DNA from: Actinomycetota bacterium
GTDB taxonomy: Bacteria > Actinomycetota > Actinomycetes > Actinomycetales > Microbacteriaceae
Assembly: GCA_016870695.1 (NCBI GenBank)
Contig: VGAV01000060.1
Coordinates: 1 to 9,942 of the forward strand
Length of the DNA stretch: 9,942 bases
Reading direction: 5' to 3'
Shown here: piece after piece, positions 4,870 through 9,942 of the stretch
How positions within the stretch are numbered: the stretch's first letter is position 1
Layout of the letters: each line of letters begins with the position of its first letter
Translations under genes and position numbers: made by a program
The notes under the pieces: model-generated
Told to the model about the DNA's origin: nothing
Databases searched by the model: none
What the model saw: only the letters and a program-made list of their open reading frames with translations

Positions 4870-5951
4870 GCCGCCACCTCCGCCGGGACGGCACGGAGCG
4901 CAGCGGGCGCGAGCAGCTCGTCGATGATGGCGCCGCCCATCAGGGGCGGGACTGCGTTGCCGATCTGCAGGAATTGTTTGCCGAGCCCACCGGCGAAGCG
5001 GAAGTCGTCCGGGTAGCTCTGCAGGGCCGCTGCCTCGTGGGCCTCGAGGCGCAGAGAGCCCGGCCGATCCTGGCAGGAGACTCCTCCCTTCACGAACTCA
5101 GAGCGACCGGGGCCACCGAGGCGCGGGTCCGCGACAACCGTCGTCGCCGGGCGCCGGAACACCCAGTCGGGGCGCGAGGTGTAGCGTGCGAGCTTCGCAA
5201 TTGGCTCGGCGCCGCCAGTTTCGGTCCCGCCGCCGGTGATCGTCGGGCTCGGTCGAGACGACAGGCCCCACCCCAGCGCGTCCGCCATCGTCACCCACGG
5301 CAGCACGCCATCGTCAAGACGGTCGTTCTCGCGCTCATAGAACCTCGAGTGCGTCGGCTTGGGCATGGCCGCCGGGACGCCATCAGCGCGCGCGATGAGC
5401 ACAGCGCGGCGACGAGCCTGCGGCACGCCGTACTGCTCCGCCCGGACGACGCCCACCCAGACCGAGTAACCCCACCCGCGGAGCACCTCCGCGCAGGCTT
5501 CCCAGACGGGCAACACCGGAACGACCTGCTCCCATGCGATGAACAGCGGCCGGTCACGGAATACGTGGGCTAGCGGGGTGAGCACCAGCGCGGTCCGCTC
5601 GTCCGTTGCGGCACCGAGGGCACGGAGCTTGCGCGGATCGCGATATGCGTGCTCGTCGATGGCGCGCAGGACGTCACCCAAGGCCGCCCGCCCGGCGCCC
5701 TTCCTGGCCACACTGAACGACTGGCACGGCGGCGATGCGATCTGCAGGGCGTGCCAGAACCACGTCGGGTTGTCGCCGAGCAGCCCGTCCCACACGTCCG
5801 CGTAGATGGTCTCCATGCCCGCCGCAGCGCGGGACGCCTGCGCCTCCGGCATGATCTCGACGCCGCCCTCGCGGATGCCGCGAGCCTGCAGTGCGACGCC
5901 CCATCCGGTACCCGCGAACAGGTCGAGGGCGCGGATCTCCCCGGCGCTCAT
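4866..5951 (-). CDS. C5-cytosine-specific DNA methyltransferase
   Basis: This 361-residue enzyme transfers a methyl group from S-adenosylmethionine to C5 of cytosine in DNA. Motif I (SAM binding) is LDLFAGTGWG at 9-18. Motif IV is PPCQSFS at 74-80 with catalytic Cys76. Motif VI is EQV at 141-143, where ENV is usual, with the catalytic Glu kept. Motif VIII is QYGVPQARRR at 173-182, RPSPTIT near 233 precedes the target-recognition region, and motif X is QIGNAVPP at 329-336. All core motifs are present in order, so it should be active. ATG at 5951 forms ATGA with the HNH gene's stop; longer in-frame starts overlap that gene and give Arg-rich shadow sequence. Likely role: protecting phage DNA from host restriction, or regulating it. 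Target sequence unknown. Confidence 0.93.
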   Translation of the reverse strand: MSAGEIRALDLFAGTGWGVALQARGIREGGVEIMPEAQASRAAAGMETIYADVWDGLLGDNPTWFWHALQIASPPCQSFSVARKGAGRAALGDVLRAIDEHAYRDPRKLRALGAATDERTALVLTPLAHVFRDRPLFIAWEQVVPVLPVWEACAEVLRGWGYSVWVGVVRAEQYGVPQARRRAVLIARADGVPAAMPKPTHSRFYERENDRLDDGVLPWVTMADALGWGLSSRPSPTITGGGTETGGAEPIAKLARYTSRPDWVFRRPATTVVADPRLGGPGRSEFVKGGVSCQDRPGSLRLEAHEAAALQSYPDDFRFAGGLGKQFLQIGNAVPPLMGGAIIDELLAPAALRAVPAEVAA

Positions 5952-6265
5952 GCTGCGAGTCCGTACGTTCCGGCGTCCTCGAGAAGGACGCGTCCGAAGA
6001 TGCCGTGCTCGATGGGCAGGGCTCGGGGGTCTTCGTGCCGCCAGACGATGAACCCGGCGGCGTGGGCGGCCTCGGGCTTGGCGTGCACGGCACCGTGGCA
6101 GGCGCGGCACAGGTGCACGAGGTTGGCGGGGTCGTGGTCGCCGTGGCGGCGCAGCTTGCGGTGGTGCATGTCGGTCGCGGCCGCCATGCCACAGCGTTCG
6201 CAGACGCCGCGGGACCGGTCGCGGACGATGGGGCGCGCGGCCGCCATCGGGTCGCGGCGGCTCAC
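5948..6265 (-). CDS. HNH endonuclease
   Basis: This 105-residue protein contains a complete HNH motif. C22 and C25 (GVCERCG) and C53/C56 (LCRACH) form the zinc site. H34-H35 (DMHHRKLR), N48 (DPANLV) and H57/H61 (CHGAVH) give the HNH residues of the beta-beta-alpha-metal core. The C-terminal 40 residues have no known domain. Small HNH enzymes in phages cut or nick DNA, variously for packaging, homing or exclusion; in this early region, next to the methyltransferase, packaging is less likely. GTG at 6265 forms GTGA with the upstream membrane-protein stop, and its own stop forms ATGA with the methyltransferase start. A restriction-modification-like partnership is possible but not shown. Confidence 0.9.
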   Translation of the reverse strand: MSRRDPMAAARPIVRDRSRGVCERCGMAAATDMHHRKLRRHGDHDPANLVHLCRACHGAVHAKPEAAHAAGFIVWRHEDPRALPIEHGIFGRVLLEDAGTYGLAA

Positions 6266-6426
6266 GGTGTCACCTCGAGGAACACGGCAGCGATGAGGAC
6301 CGCGCCTACGATCGTCGCGAGGGCGAAGACCAGGACGGCCCGCCAGACGCGGTCCGCGATGGCGGCGCCGAGCCCGCCGGCGGCACCAAGGGTGGCGAGC
6401 AGGATGAACGTGAGGAAGACGATCAC
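6262..6426 (-). CDS. Small two-helix membrane protein (54 aa)
   Basis: GTG at 6426 forms GTGA with the preceding stop. The product is nearly all hydrophobic: VIVFLTFILLATLGAAGGLG, then a short polar hinge (ADRVWR), then VLVFALATIVGAVLIAAVFL, ending EVTP. Two transmembrane helices in a hairpin are predicted by eye, with the Arg-containing hinge in the cytoplasm if the positive-inside rule holds. No family is recognised. Tiny membrane proteins in phage early operons can act in superinfection exclusion or inhibit host functions, but nothing here decides that. Confidence 0.65.
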   Translation of the reverse strand: MIVFLTFILLATLGAAGGLGAAIADRVWRAVLVFALATIVGAVLIAAVFLEVTP

Positions 6427-6881
6427 GGCTGGTCCCCCGTCATCTTTTTCGCGATCGACTGCAGCAGGGTCACGTCGGTCGCGACGGCGTCGGCGAAGCC
6501 CTTCGCGTACTCGTACTCGAGCCAGGCGGTGTCGTACGCGTCGGCGGCGGCGATGACCCGGTCGTCGAGGGCGAATGCGAGATCGCGCAGCTCGGTCATC
6601 GTGGGGCGGTTGCCGAACTCCTCGCGCATGCGGTGGACGGCGAGGCCGACGGCGATGTTCTTCTCGCGCTCGGCCTTGCGCAGCTTGCGGCGGTAGTCGT
6701 CGAGCGCGGCGGGCGCCATGAGGTTCTTCGCGCGGGCCATCGCGAGGGCGCCGACGATCTGCGGGAGCGTGGGCGTCCACTGCAGCAACCAGTTCTCGTC
6801 GAGGATGGCGATGTTCAGCGGGACGGTGTCGAACCCCGCGGGGATCGAGACGACGGTTCCGCTGGTGGGGTCAGCGTCCAC
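6423..6881 (-). CDS. Helical hypothetical protein (152 aa) after the annealase
   Basis: GTG at 6881 overlaps the annealase gene by 11 bases and has a strong AAGAAGGGGG ribosome site six bases upstream, so this start is preferred. The N-terminus is short and beta-like (TSGTVVSIPAGFDTVPLNI). The rest is helical and charged: APAALDDYRRKLRKAEREKNI, then DDRVIAAADAYDTAWLEYEYA, ending LLQSIAKKM. A coiled coil is likely. Similar helical proteins recur in phage early regions without known function. Its strong separate ribosome site suggests it is made at a different level from the annealase. Confidence 0.7.
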   Translation of the reverse strand: MDADPTSGTVVSIPAGFDTVPLNIAILDENWLLQWTPTLPQIVGALAMARAKNLMAPAALDDYRRKLRKAEREKNIAVGLAVHRMREEFGNRPTMTELRDLAFALDDRVIAAADAYDTAWLEYEYAKGFADAVATDVTLLQSIAKKMTGDQP

Positions 6882-7581
6882 GGCGCGCCCCCTTCTTGCG
6901 GGCGCGGCGTGCGGCACGGTTGCCGTCCGCCGGCGGGAGGTGGTCGCGCGGCGCGGTGCGGCGCGGCGTCTCCTCGGGTGCCGGCTCCTCGATGACGTGC
7001 GAGTTGCGGACGACGTCGACGACAGCCTCGGGCGCCGTGGCGAGCTCCTCGCGACGCCGGGTGTAGGCGACCTCGAGCGCCGGGGTGCGCTCGCGCAGCG
7101 ACTTCGCGTGCCGCCACAGGGCGTCGAGGTCGGCGACCGATTCCGCCAGGTCGATGGCGACGGCCCAGTCGCGGCGTTCGACGCTCGCCGTTGCGACGCC
7201 CACCTGCGGCGCCGACGGGTCTGTCTCGTCGGCGTCGCGGCGGTCGCCGACGACCTCACGGAACGCGTGGCGGATGGCGGCGCGCTTGGCGGCCGAGCCG
7301 AACATCGTCATCGGCTTCCGCTCCCAGAGCTGGCGCCACTCGTCGAGCGCCGGGAGTGACTCAGCCCACGCGATCACCGCGACGTGCGGGGCGCGGACGT
7401 TCTTGCGGTAGACGGTGACGCGCGCGAATGCGGGCGTCGCCCCTGCGGGCCAGACCTGCGACCACGTGACGCCGTCGTCCGAGAACTCGGGGGCGTCGAT
7501 GCCGTCCCACTCCCCCGACTTGATGGCGAGGGTCTCGTACTCGGCGACGGTGTTCGCGAAGTCCTCGATCGTCGCGGTCAT
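6871..7581 (-). CDS. RecT/Bet-like ssDNA-annealing protein, N-terminally short
   Basis: This 236-residue protein matches the C-terminal two thirds of RecT/Bet annealases. Residues 12-30 (VAEYETLAIKSGEWDGIDA) align by eye with the GYRGMIDLARRSG region of E. coli RecT. FARVTVYRKN at 52-61 fits the V.VYRK strand. W82/W86 with FGSAAKRAAIRHAFREVVGD at 94-113 matches the W...M..K.A.R.AF helix that ends the core. The tail is acidic, then basic (NRAARRARKKGARRGR). About 110-125 residues usual at the N-terminus are missing, and ATG 7581 is fixed by an ATGA overlap with the preceding gene, so the shortness is not a start error. It should pair with the YqaJ-type exonuclease in single-strand annealing recombination. 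Whether it is functional is open. Confidence 0.7.
   Translation of the reverse strand: MTATIEDFANTVAEYETLAIKSGEWDGIDAPEFSDDGVTWSQVWPAGATPAFARVTVYRKNVRAPHVAVIAWAESLPALDEWRQLWERKPMTMFGSAAKRAAIRHAFREVVGDRRDADETDPSAPQVGVATASVERRDWAVAIDLAESVADLDALWRHAKSLRERTPALEVAYTRRREELATAPEAVVDVVRNSHVIEEPAPEETPRRTAPRDHLPPADGNRAARRARKKGARRGR
6888..6897 (-). promoter_or_regulatory. Strong Shine-Dalgarno site deciding the GTG 6881 start
   Basis: The minus strand reads AAGAAGGGGG, ending six bases before GTG 6881 and lying inside the 3' end of the annealase gene. It explains why this junction is an 11-base overlap rather than the 4-base type used at most others. Confidence 0.65.
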
Positions 7582-7763
7582 CGGGCTTCCTTCCTCGGGA
7601 GGCGGTCGATGGTGGTGTGCCACCAGATCGACGCGTTGGGGTTGTTGGTGGACTTGAGCGAGACCGCGCCGCTGTGCTTGTCCAGGGCGCGGATGACCCA
7701 GCGGGTGCGGCCGACGAGCACGCTGTCGCCGATCCACCACTTCGGGGCGGTGGTCGGCATCAT
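7578..7763 (-). CDS. Trp-rich small protein between exonuclease and annealase (61 aa)
   Basis: ATG at 7763 forms ATGA with the exonuclease stop and its own stop forms ATGA with the annealase start; ATG 7760 directly follows and is an alternative. The sequence is beta-rich with four tryptophans: PKWWIGDSVLVGRTRWVIRA, then SGAVSLKSTNNPNASIWWHT and a basic end (RLPRKEAR). The pattern of short strands separated by turns would suit a small SH3- or KOW-like barrel, but that is a guess. Lying inside the recombination pair, it may modulate or bridge the two enzymes (inference from position only). Confidence 0.65.
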   Translation of the reverse strand: MMPTTAPKWWIGDSVLVGRTRWVIRALDKHSGAVSLKSTNNPNASIWWHTTIDRLPRKEAR

Positions 7764-8728
7764 GCGGCTGCTCCGTTCGCGGTGACGCGGAAGGTCGCGG
7801 CGACGGGCTTCGGCTTGGCGTAGAGGGCGGCCGCCGCCGCGCGCTGCTTGGCGGCGCGGGCGACGGTCTCAACCCACTCGGCGTGCGTCTCGGGCTCGGC
7901 GGCTGCCCAGGCGTCCTCGTCGAGCTCGGTCGTGTCCGGCTTGGGCTCGAAGAACACGCCGGCGCGTGACCCGGCGCGGCGCAGCGGCTCCCCCGGCTTT
8001 ACGGCCGTACGCGCCCACTGTTCGATGCCGGGGCGGGCGCCCTCCTTGAGCTTCTTGCCGATGCTCTCGAGGCGCAGACCTTCGGCGTAGTTCGCGAGAT
8101 CCTCATCGACGTCGTCGGGGAGGTCGTCGATCTCGGGGGCTCCGGCGGCGCGCCAGGCGACGAAGTCGTCGGCCTGGCGGACGAGGTAGTCGATGCGGTC
8201 CTGGTCGCGGGTGATCCACTGGTGAAAGATGCCGCTGACGCCCTCGATCGTGTAGGCGTACAGCCAGAGGTCGAGGCCGGTTACGTGCATGCCGAAGTCG
8301 CATTGCGCGAGGTGGTCGGCGGGGATGCGGGCGTCGCGGTTCGCAATCCACTTCGCGTCGTGCCACTTCAGCTCGATGCCGAAGGGGCCGAAGCTGCCGT
8401 CGCCGAATCCGTCGGGGGTAGCGAGGTGGCGGAGCTCGTCGGCGTTCGCGTACAGGGCGCTCGACAGGTGCGCCTCGGTGACGTGCTCGAGCGCGAGGAT
8501 CTCGACGATCATCTCGGCTTCGGCCTCGTGCCCGCGGCGGGTGTTCTCGTTGCCGGCGAAAGTCGAGCCGTTCAGCATCTCGTCGAGGATCGAACGCCAC
8601 CGCTTCCGCGAGCCGCGGGCGATGTCGTAGATGCGGGAGGCGCTCGGCCCGGCCTCGCGGCCCTCCTGCCACTCCTCGTCGGTCGCGCCGTCGGGGACGA
8701 CGACGATGCCGTGCGGGGTCGGGATCAT
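7760..8728 (-). CDS. YqaJ-type phage exonuclease (PD-(D/E)XK)
   Basis: This 322-residue protein matches the YqaJ/lambda-exonuclease-like family, which degrades one strand of dsDNA to expose ssDNA for the annealase. Key blocks: GPSASRIYDI near 27-36; ENTRRGHEAEAEMI at 61-74 with H67/E68/E70; TPDGF at 104-108 giving the active-site Asp106; GIELKW at 117-122 with the E-x-K pair E119/K121; and QCDFGMHVTG at 142-151 with the family Gln142. The C-terminal 120 residues are helical and less typical. ATG 8728 makes ATGA with the preceding stop; ATG 8734, two codons earlier, is possible. It heads the recombination block and should act with the RecT-like protein. Confidence 0.85.
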   Translation of the reverse strand: MIPTPHGIVVVPDGATDEEWQEGREAGPSASRIYDIARGSRKRWRSILDEMLNGSTFAGNENTRRGHEAEAEMIVEILALEHVTEAHLSSALYANADELRHLATPDGFGDGSFGPFGIELKWHDAKWIANRDARIPADHLAQCDFGMHVTGLDLWLYAYTIEGVSGIFHQWITRDQDRIDYLVRQADDFVAWRAAGAPEIDDLPDDVDEDLANYAEGLRLESIGKKLKEGARPGIEQWARTAVKPGEPLRRAGSRAGVFFEPKPDTTELDEDAWAAAEPETHAEWVETVARAAKQRAAAAALYAKPKPVAATFRVTANGAAA

Positions 8729-8829
8729 GCCCATTCGATGCTCACTTCTCGGGTCACGCCCGTCGCGGCGACGGGCTGGTGTTCGGGTGTCGGGTAGTCG
8801 GTGACGACGTCGTCGTCGTGGTCGGTCAC
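8725..8829 (-). CDS. Putative 34-aa acidic peptide
   Basis: GTG at 8829 forms GTGA with the preceding stop and its TGA forms ATGA with the exonuclease start. The product begins VTDHDDDVVTDYPTPEHQPV and ends VTREVSIEWA. It has no recognisable domain. The frame fits the coupling pattern and no other frame fills this stretch better, but at 34 residues coding is uncertain; it may also serve mainly to bring ribosomes to the exonuclease start. Confidence 0.5.
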   Translation of the reverse strand: MTDHDDDVVTDYPTPEHQPVAATGVTREVSIEWA

Positions 8830-8948
8830 GAGTGATCTCCTGCGAAGTGGCGGCGCACCGTCGCGTCGAACGCGGCGGCCTTGGCGGGGGTGTCGTCGGC
8901 GCGACGAACGTCGGTGGTGCCGCAGGGGCACCGGAAGTCAGCGGTCAT
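8826..8948 (-). CDS. Small Cys-containing protein (40 aa)
   Basis: ATG at 8948 forms ATGA with the preceding gene's stop, and its own stop forms GTGA with the next. The product starts MTADFRCPCGTTDVRRADDT and ends FDATVRRHFAGDHS. The CPCG motif at residues 7-10 and two late histidines (HFAGDH) could bind a metal ion. No family is recognised. Upstream in-frame starts overlap the preceding gene and read as Arg/His-rich shadow sequence, so they are rejected. Confidence 0.6.
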   Translation of the reverse strand: MTADFRCPCGTTDVRRADDTPAKAAAFDATVRRHFAGDHS

Positions 8949-9199
8949 GCGGGACTTGCCCCGTACATCGCGTCGGGCGGGAAGCCGATGAACGCCAGGC
9001 GAGACAGCAGCGCCCGGGTGAGCGCGAGCGTCTCCGCCGCGGTGAGGAAGCGGTCCCCGTCGCGCTGGTCGATGATGACGACGCGCTGGCCGGCAATCGT
9101 GGTCGTGTCGACCGTCCATTCGGCGTTCTCGATCGACAGCTCGACGACGAGGGCGACCGGCTGCTCGGCGGTCGGGAGGGTCTGCGTGTGATCCGTCAT
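8945..9199 (-). CDS. Hypothetical protein (84 aa)
   Basis: ATG at 9199 has GAAGGG ending six bases upstream and follows the only real gap (34 bases) in the operon. Residues 14-50 are beta-like (PVALVVELSIENAEWTV; AGQRVVIIDQRDGDRFL), followed by a helix (TAAETLALTRALLSRLAF) and a short tail. The layout of a strand pair with a D-QRDGD turn and one helix does not match a family I can name. It starts a new translational unit, so its level may differ from that of the control genes upstream. Confidence 0.7.
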   Translation of the reverse strand: MTDHTQTLPTAEQPVALVVELSIENAEWTVDTTTIAGQRVVIIDQRDGDRFLTAAETLALTRALLSRLAFIGFPPDAMYGASPA

Positions 9200-9233
9200 G
9201 ATGTGCCCTTCGGTCGGGATCGGGTCGGCGTGG

Positions 9234-9482
9234 TCAGGGGCGCCCGCGGCGCTCGAGGTAGTCGAGCGATCCGAGGGCGTCGGGGTGGTCGTCGCCGACG
9301 TCGGCGATCCACGGCCGCCGCGGTCGGGGCTCGCGCGGGCCGAGCAGAATGACGGCCACGAGCGCGAGCGGGGCGGCGATGACGATGAGATCGGCGGCGT
9401 TCATCGCGGGGTTCCCGTAGGCGTGCGGCGCGACGAGCACCGCGATGATGACGAGACAGACGGCGACGATCGCGCGGATCAC
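9234..9482 (-). CDS. Small two-helix membrane protein (82 aa)
   Basis: GTG at 9482 overlaps the upstream stop as GTGA and is preferred over ATG 9527, which would overlap that gene by 49 bases and add an Arg/Gly-rich start. The protein opens with a membrane helix (VIRAIVAVCLVIIAVLVAP), has a short loop (HAYGNPAMNAAD), a second helix (LIVIAAPLALVAVILLG), and then a polar tail beginning PREPRPRRP and ending DYLERRGRP. The basic stretch after helix two suggests both ends are cytoplasmic. No family is recognised. Its place right after the regulators is where phages often keep exclusion or host-takeover proteins. Confidence 0.65.
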   Translation of the reverse strand: MIRAIVAVCLVIIAVLVAPHAYGNPAMNAADLIVIAAPLALVAVILLGPREPRPRRPWIADVGDDHPDALGSLDYLERRGRP

Positions 9483-9688
9483 GACGCCACCGCCGCGGCC
9501 GGGTCGACGATGCGGCTCGCGAGCCATTCATCGAGATCCGACGGATAGAACGCGTTCAGACGGCCCTGCTTGAACGCCTTCGGTCCGGCCCCCTGCGCCA
9601 GCAGGTTTCGAAACGTCTGGTAGGCCAGGCCGCAGTAGGTCGCCGCGGCGCGGGTGTTGTGCACCGGCCCTTTGCGCGGCCCGCTCAC
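9479..9688 (-). CDS. AlpA/excisionase-type helix-turn-helix protein
   Basis: GTG at 9688 forms GTGA with the Xre gene's stop. The 69-residue protein is one small winged-helix domain: NTRAAATYCGLAYQTFRNLL at 11-30 is the helix-turn-helix, GAGPKAFKQGRLNAFYPSDL gives the wing, and DEWLASRI is the closing helix. This is the layout of the AlpA/MerR-like excisionase group (the R...Y...DLDEWL pattern). Such proteins act as excisionases or early regulators in phages and integrative elements. No integrase is in the window, so the excisionase role cannot be tested here. Confidence 0.8.
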   Translation of the reverse strand: MSGPRKGPVHNTRAAATYCGLAYQTFRNLLAQGAGPKAFKQGRLNAFYPSDLDEWLASRIVDPAAAVAS

Positions 9689-9912
9689 GACGCGACCTTG
9701 TTCTTAAGTTCGCCGGTGTCTTGCAAGTGGCGAGCGAGCGCCGCGGTCACGTTCGCGACGTAACCCACGGTCGGCACGAGCTTGCCGTTCTCGACCTTGG
9801 AGAGATACGCCGCTGCGGTGTCCGCGACCGCAGCCGCCTGGTCGAGATTCAGTCCCGCGATGCGGCGAAGCGTGCGGAGCGCCTCACCTGCGGGACGGAG
9901 CTGCTGGGTCAT
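9685..9912 (-). CDS. Xre/Cro-type helix-turn-helix regulator
   Basis: The 75-residue protein is a single Xre-type HTH domain: ALRTLRRIAGLNLDQAAAVA at 11-30, then AAAYLSKVENGKLVPTVGYV at 33-52, with the typical YLSKVENGK recognition-helix end. It is the first gene of the leftward operon, as expected for a Cro-like or control protein; a divergent repressor may lie to the right, outside the window. Two starts are possible, ATG 9924 (79 residues) and ATG 9912. I prefer 9912: a TATGGT hexamer seven bases upstream could be a -10 box for a leaderless message, and there is no ribosome site. Both starts lie inside or at the edge of a perfect inverted repeat, suggesting self-regulation. Confidence 0.85.
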   Translation of the reverse strand: MTQQLRPAGEALRTLRRIAGLNLDQAAAVADTAAAYLSKVENGKLVPTVGYVANVTAALARHLQDTGELKNKVAS

Positions 9913-9941
9913 GTCCAGAACCATAAGCAGGTTCTGGACAT
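9911..9941. promoter_or_regulatory. Perfect 12-bp inverted repeat, candidate operator
   Basis: ATGTCCAGAACC at 9911-9922 is matched by its exact reverse complement at 9930-9941, with a 7-bp spacer (ATAAGCA). Arms this long and perfect at the start of an HTH regulator gene are typical of operators bound by a dimer. Bound protein would cover the likely -10 region and the start codon. RNA hairpin formation is the other possibility. Confidence 0.75.
9920..9925 (-). promoter_or_regulatory. Possible -10 box TATGGT for a leaderless Xre message
   Basis: The minus strand reads TATGGT at 9925-9920, matching TATAAT at four of six positions, with seven bases to ATG 9912. Transcription would then begin at or next to the start codon, as is common in actinobacteria. 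The -35 region would lie at or beyond the right edge, so the promoter is only half visible. Confidence 0.35.
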
Positions 9942-9942
9942 A

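Noticed and set aside
9200..9233. The 34-base gap as an internal promoter or terminator
   Set aside because: It holds a good ribosome site but no convincing -10/-35 pair and no hairpin followed by a T-run.
9911..9941. LexA/SOS box reading of the palindrome
   Set aside because: GAAC and GTTC are present, but nine bases separate them, while the actinobacterial SOS box has four. A phage-regulator operator fits better.
1..9942. CRISPR array, tRNA, rRNA, insertion sequence or attachment site
   Set aside because: No regularly spaced repeats, cloverleaf, transposase motif, terminal repeats or tRNA-like 3' end were found. The window is almost completely filled by genes.

Overview
The window reads as the early (recombination, modification and replication) region of a temperate phage or prophage from a high-GC actinobacterium. 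The GC-rich third codon positions, frequent GTG starts, an actinobacterial-looking replication initiator and a YqaJ/RecT-type recombination pair all point that way. Microbacteriaceae or a relative is my best guess, from general resemblance only. No integrase, structural gene, tRNA, rRNA or CRISPR is visible, so prophage and free phage genome cannot be told apart.

Nearly everything lies on the minus strand and is transcribed right to left as one very compact operon of 26 genes. Nineteen of the 25 junctions are 4-nt stop/start overlaps (ATGA or GTGA) and two are 1-nt TGATG overlaps. No stretch over 35 bases lacks a gene. The only plus-strand gene is the 3' end of a DUF3800 family gene at the left edge (1-225). 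It meets the operon's last gene tail to tail on a shared CTAG.

Layout in transcription order. (1) Control block, 9234-9942: a perfect 12-bp inverted repeat that looks like an operator, an Xre/Cro-type HTH protein, an AlpA/excisionase-type HTH protein and a small two-helix membrane protein. (2) Small genes, 8725-9199. (3) Recombination block, 6871-8728: a YqaJ-type exonuclease, a 61-residue Trp-rich protein, and a RecT/Bet-like annealase that seems to lack the usual N-terminal third. (4) Modification block, 4570-6881: a helical protein, a tiny membrane protein, an HNH endonuclease, a C5-cytosine DNA methyltransferase and a conserved-looking small protein. (5) Replication block, 1680-4573: a GIY-YIG-like protein whose frame runs on without a stop through the whole next gene, a replication-initiator-like protein with a C-terminal zinc knuckle, a two-module DNA-binding protein, a beta-rich protein, SSB, and a multi-cysteine protein. 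(6) Tail of small genes, 222-1683: a MerR-like HTH protein, a ParB-like protein, and several short cysteine-rich or unknown proteins.

The most interesting signals are: three TCGCGA sites at exact 11-bp spacing beside a pyrimidine tract inside the initiator gene, a candidate origin; the operator-promoter palindrome with a possible leaderless start; the stopless GIY-YIG-like frame; the N-terminally short annealase; and the HTH plus ParB-like pair that looks like a split ParB. No clearly new defence system is visible.
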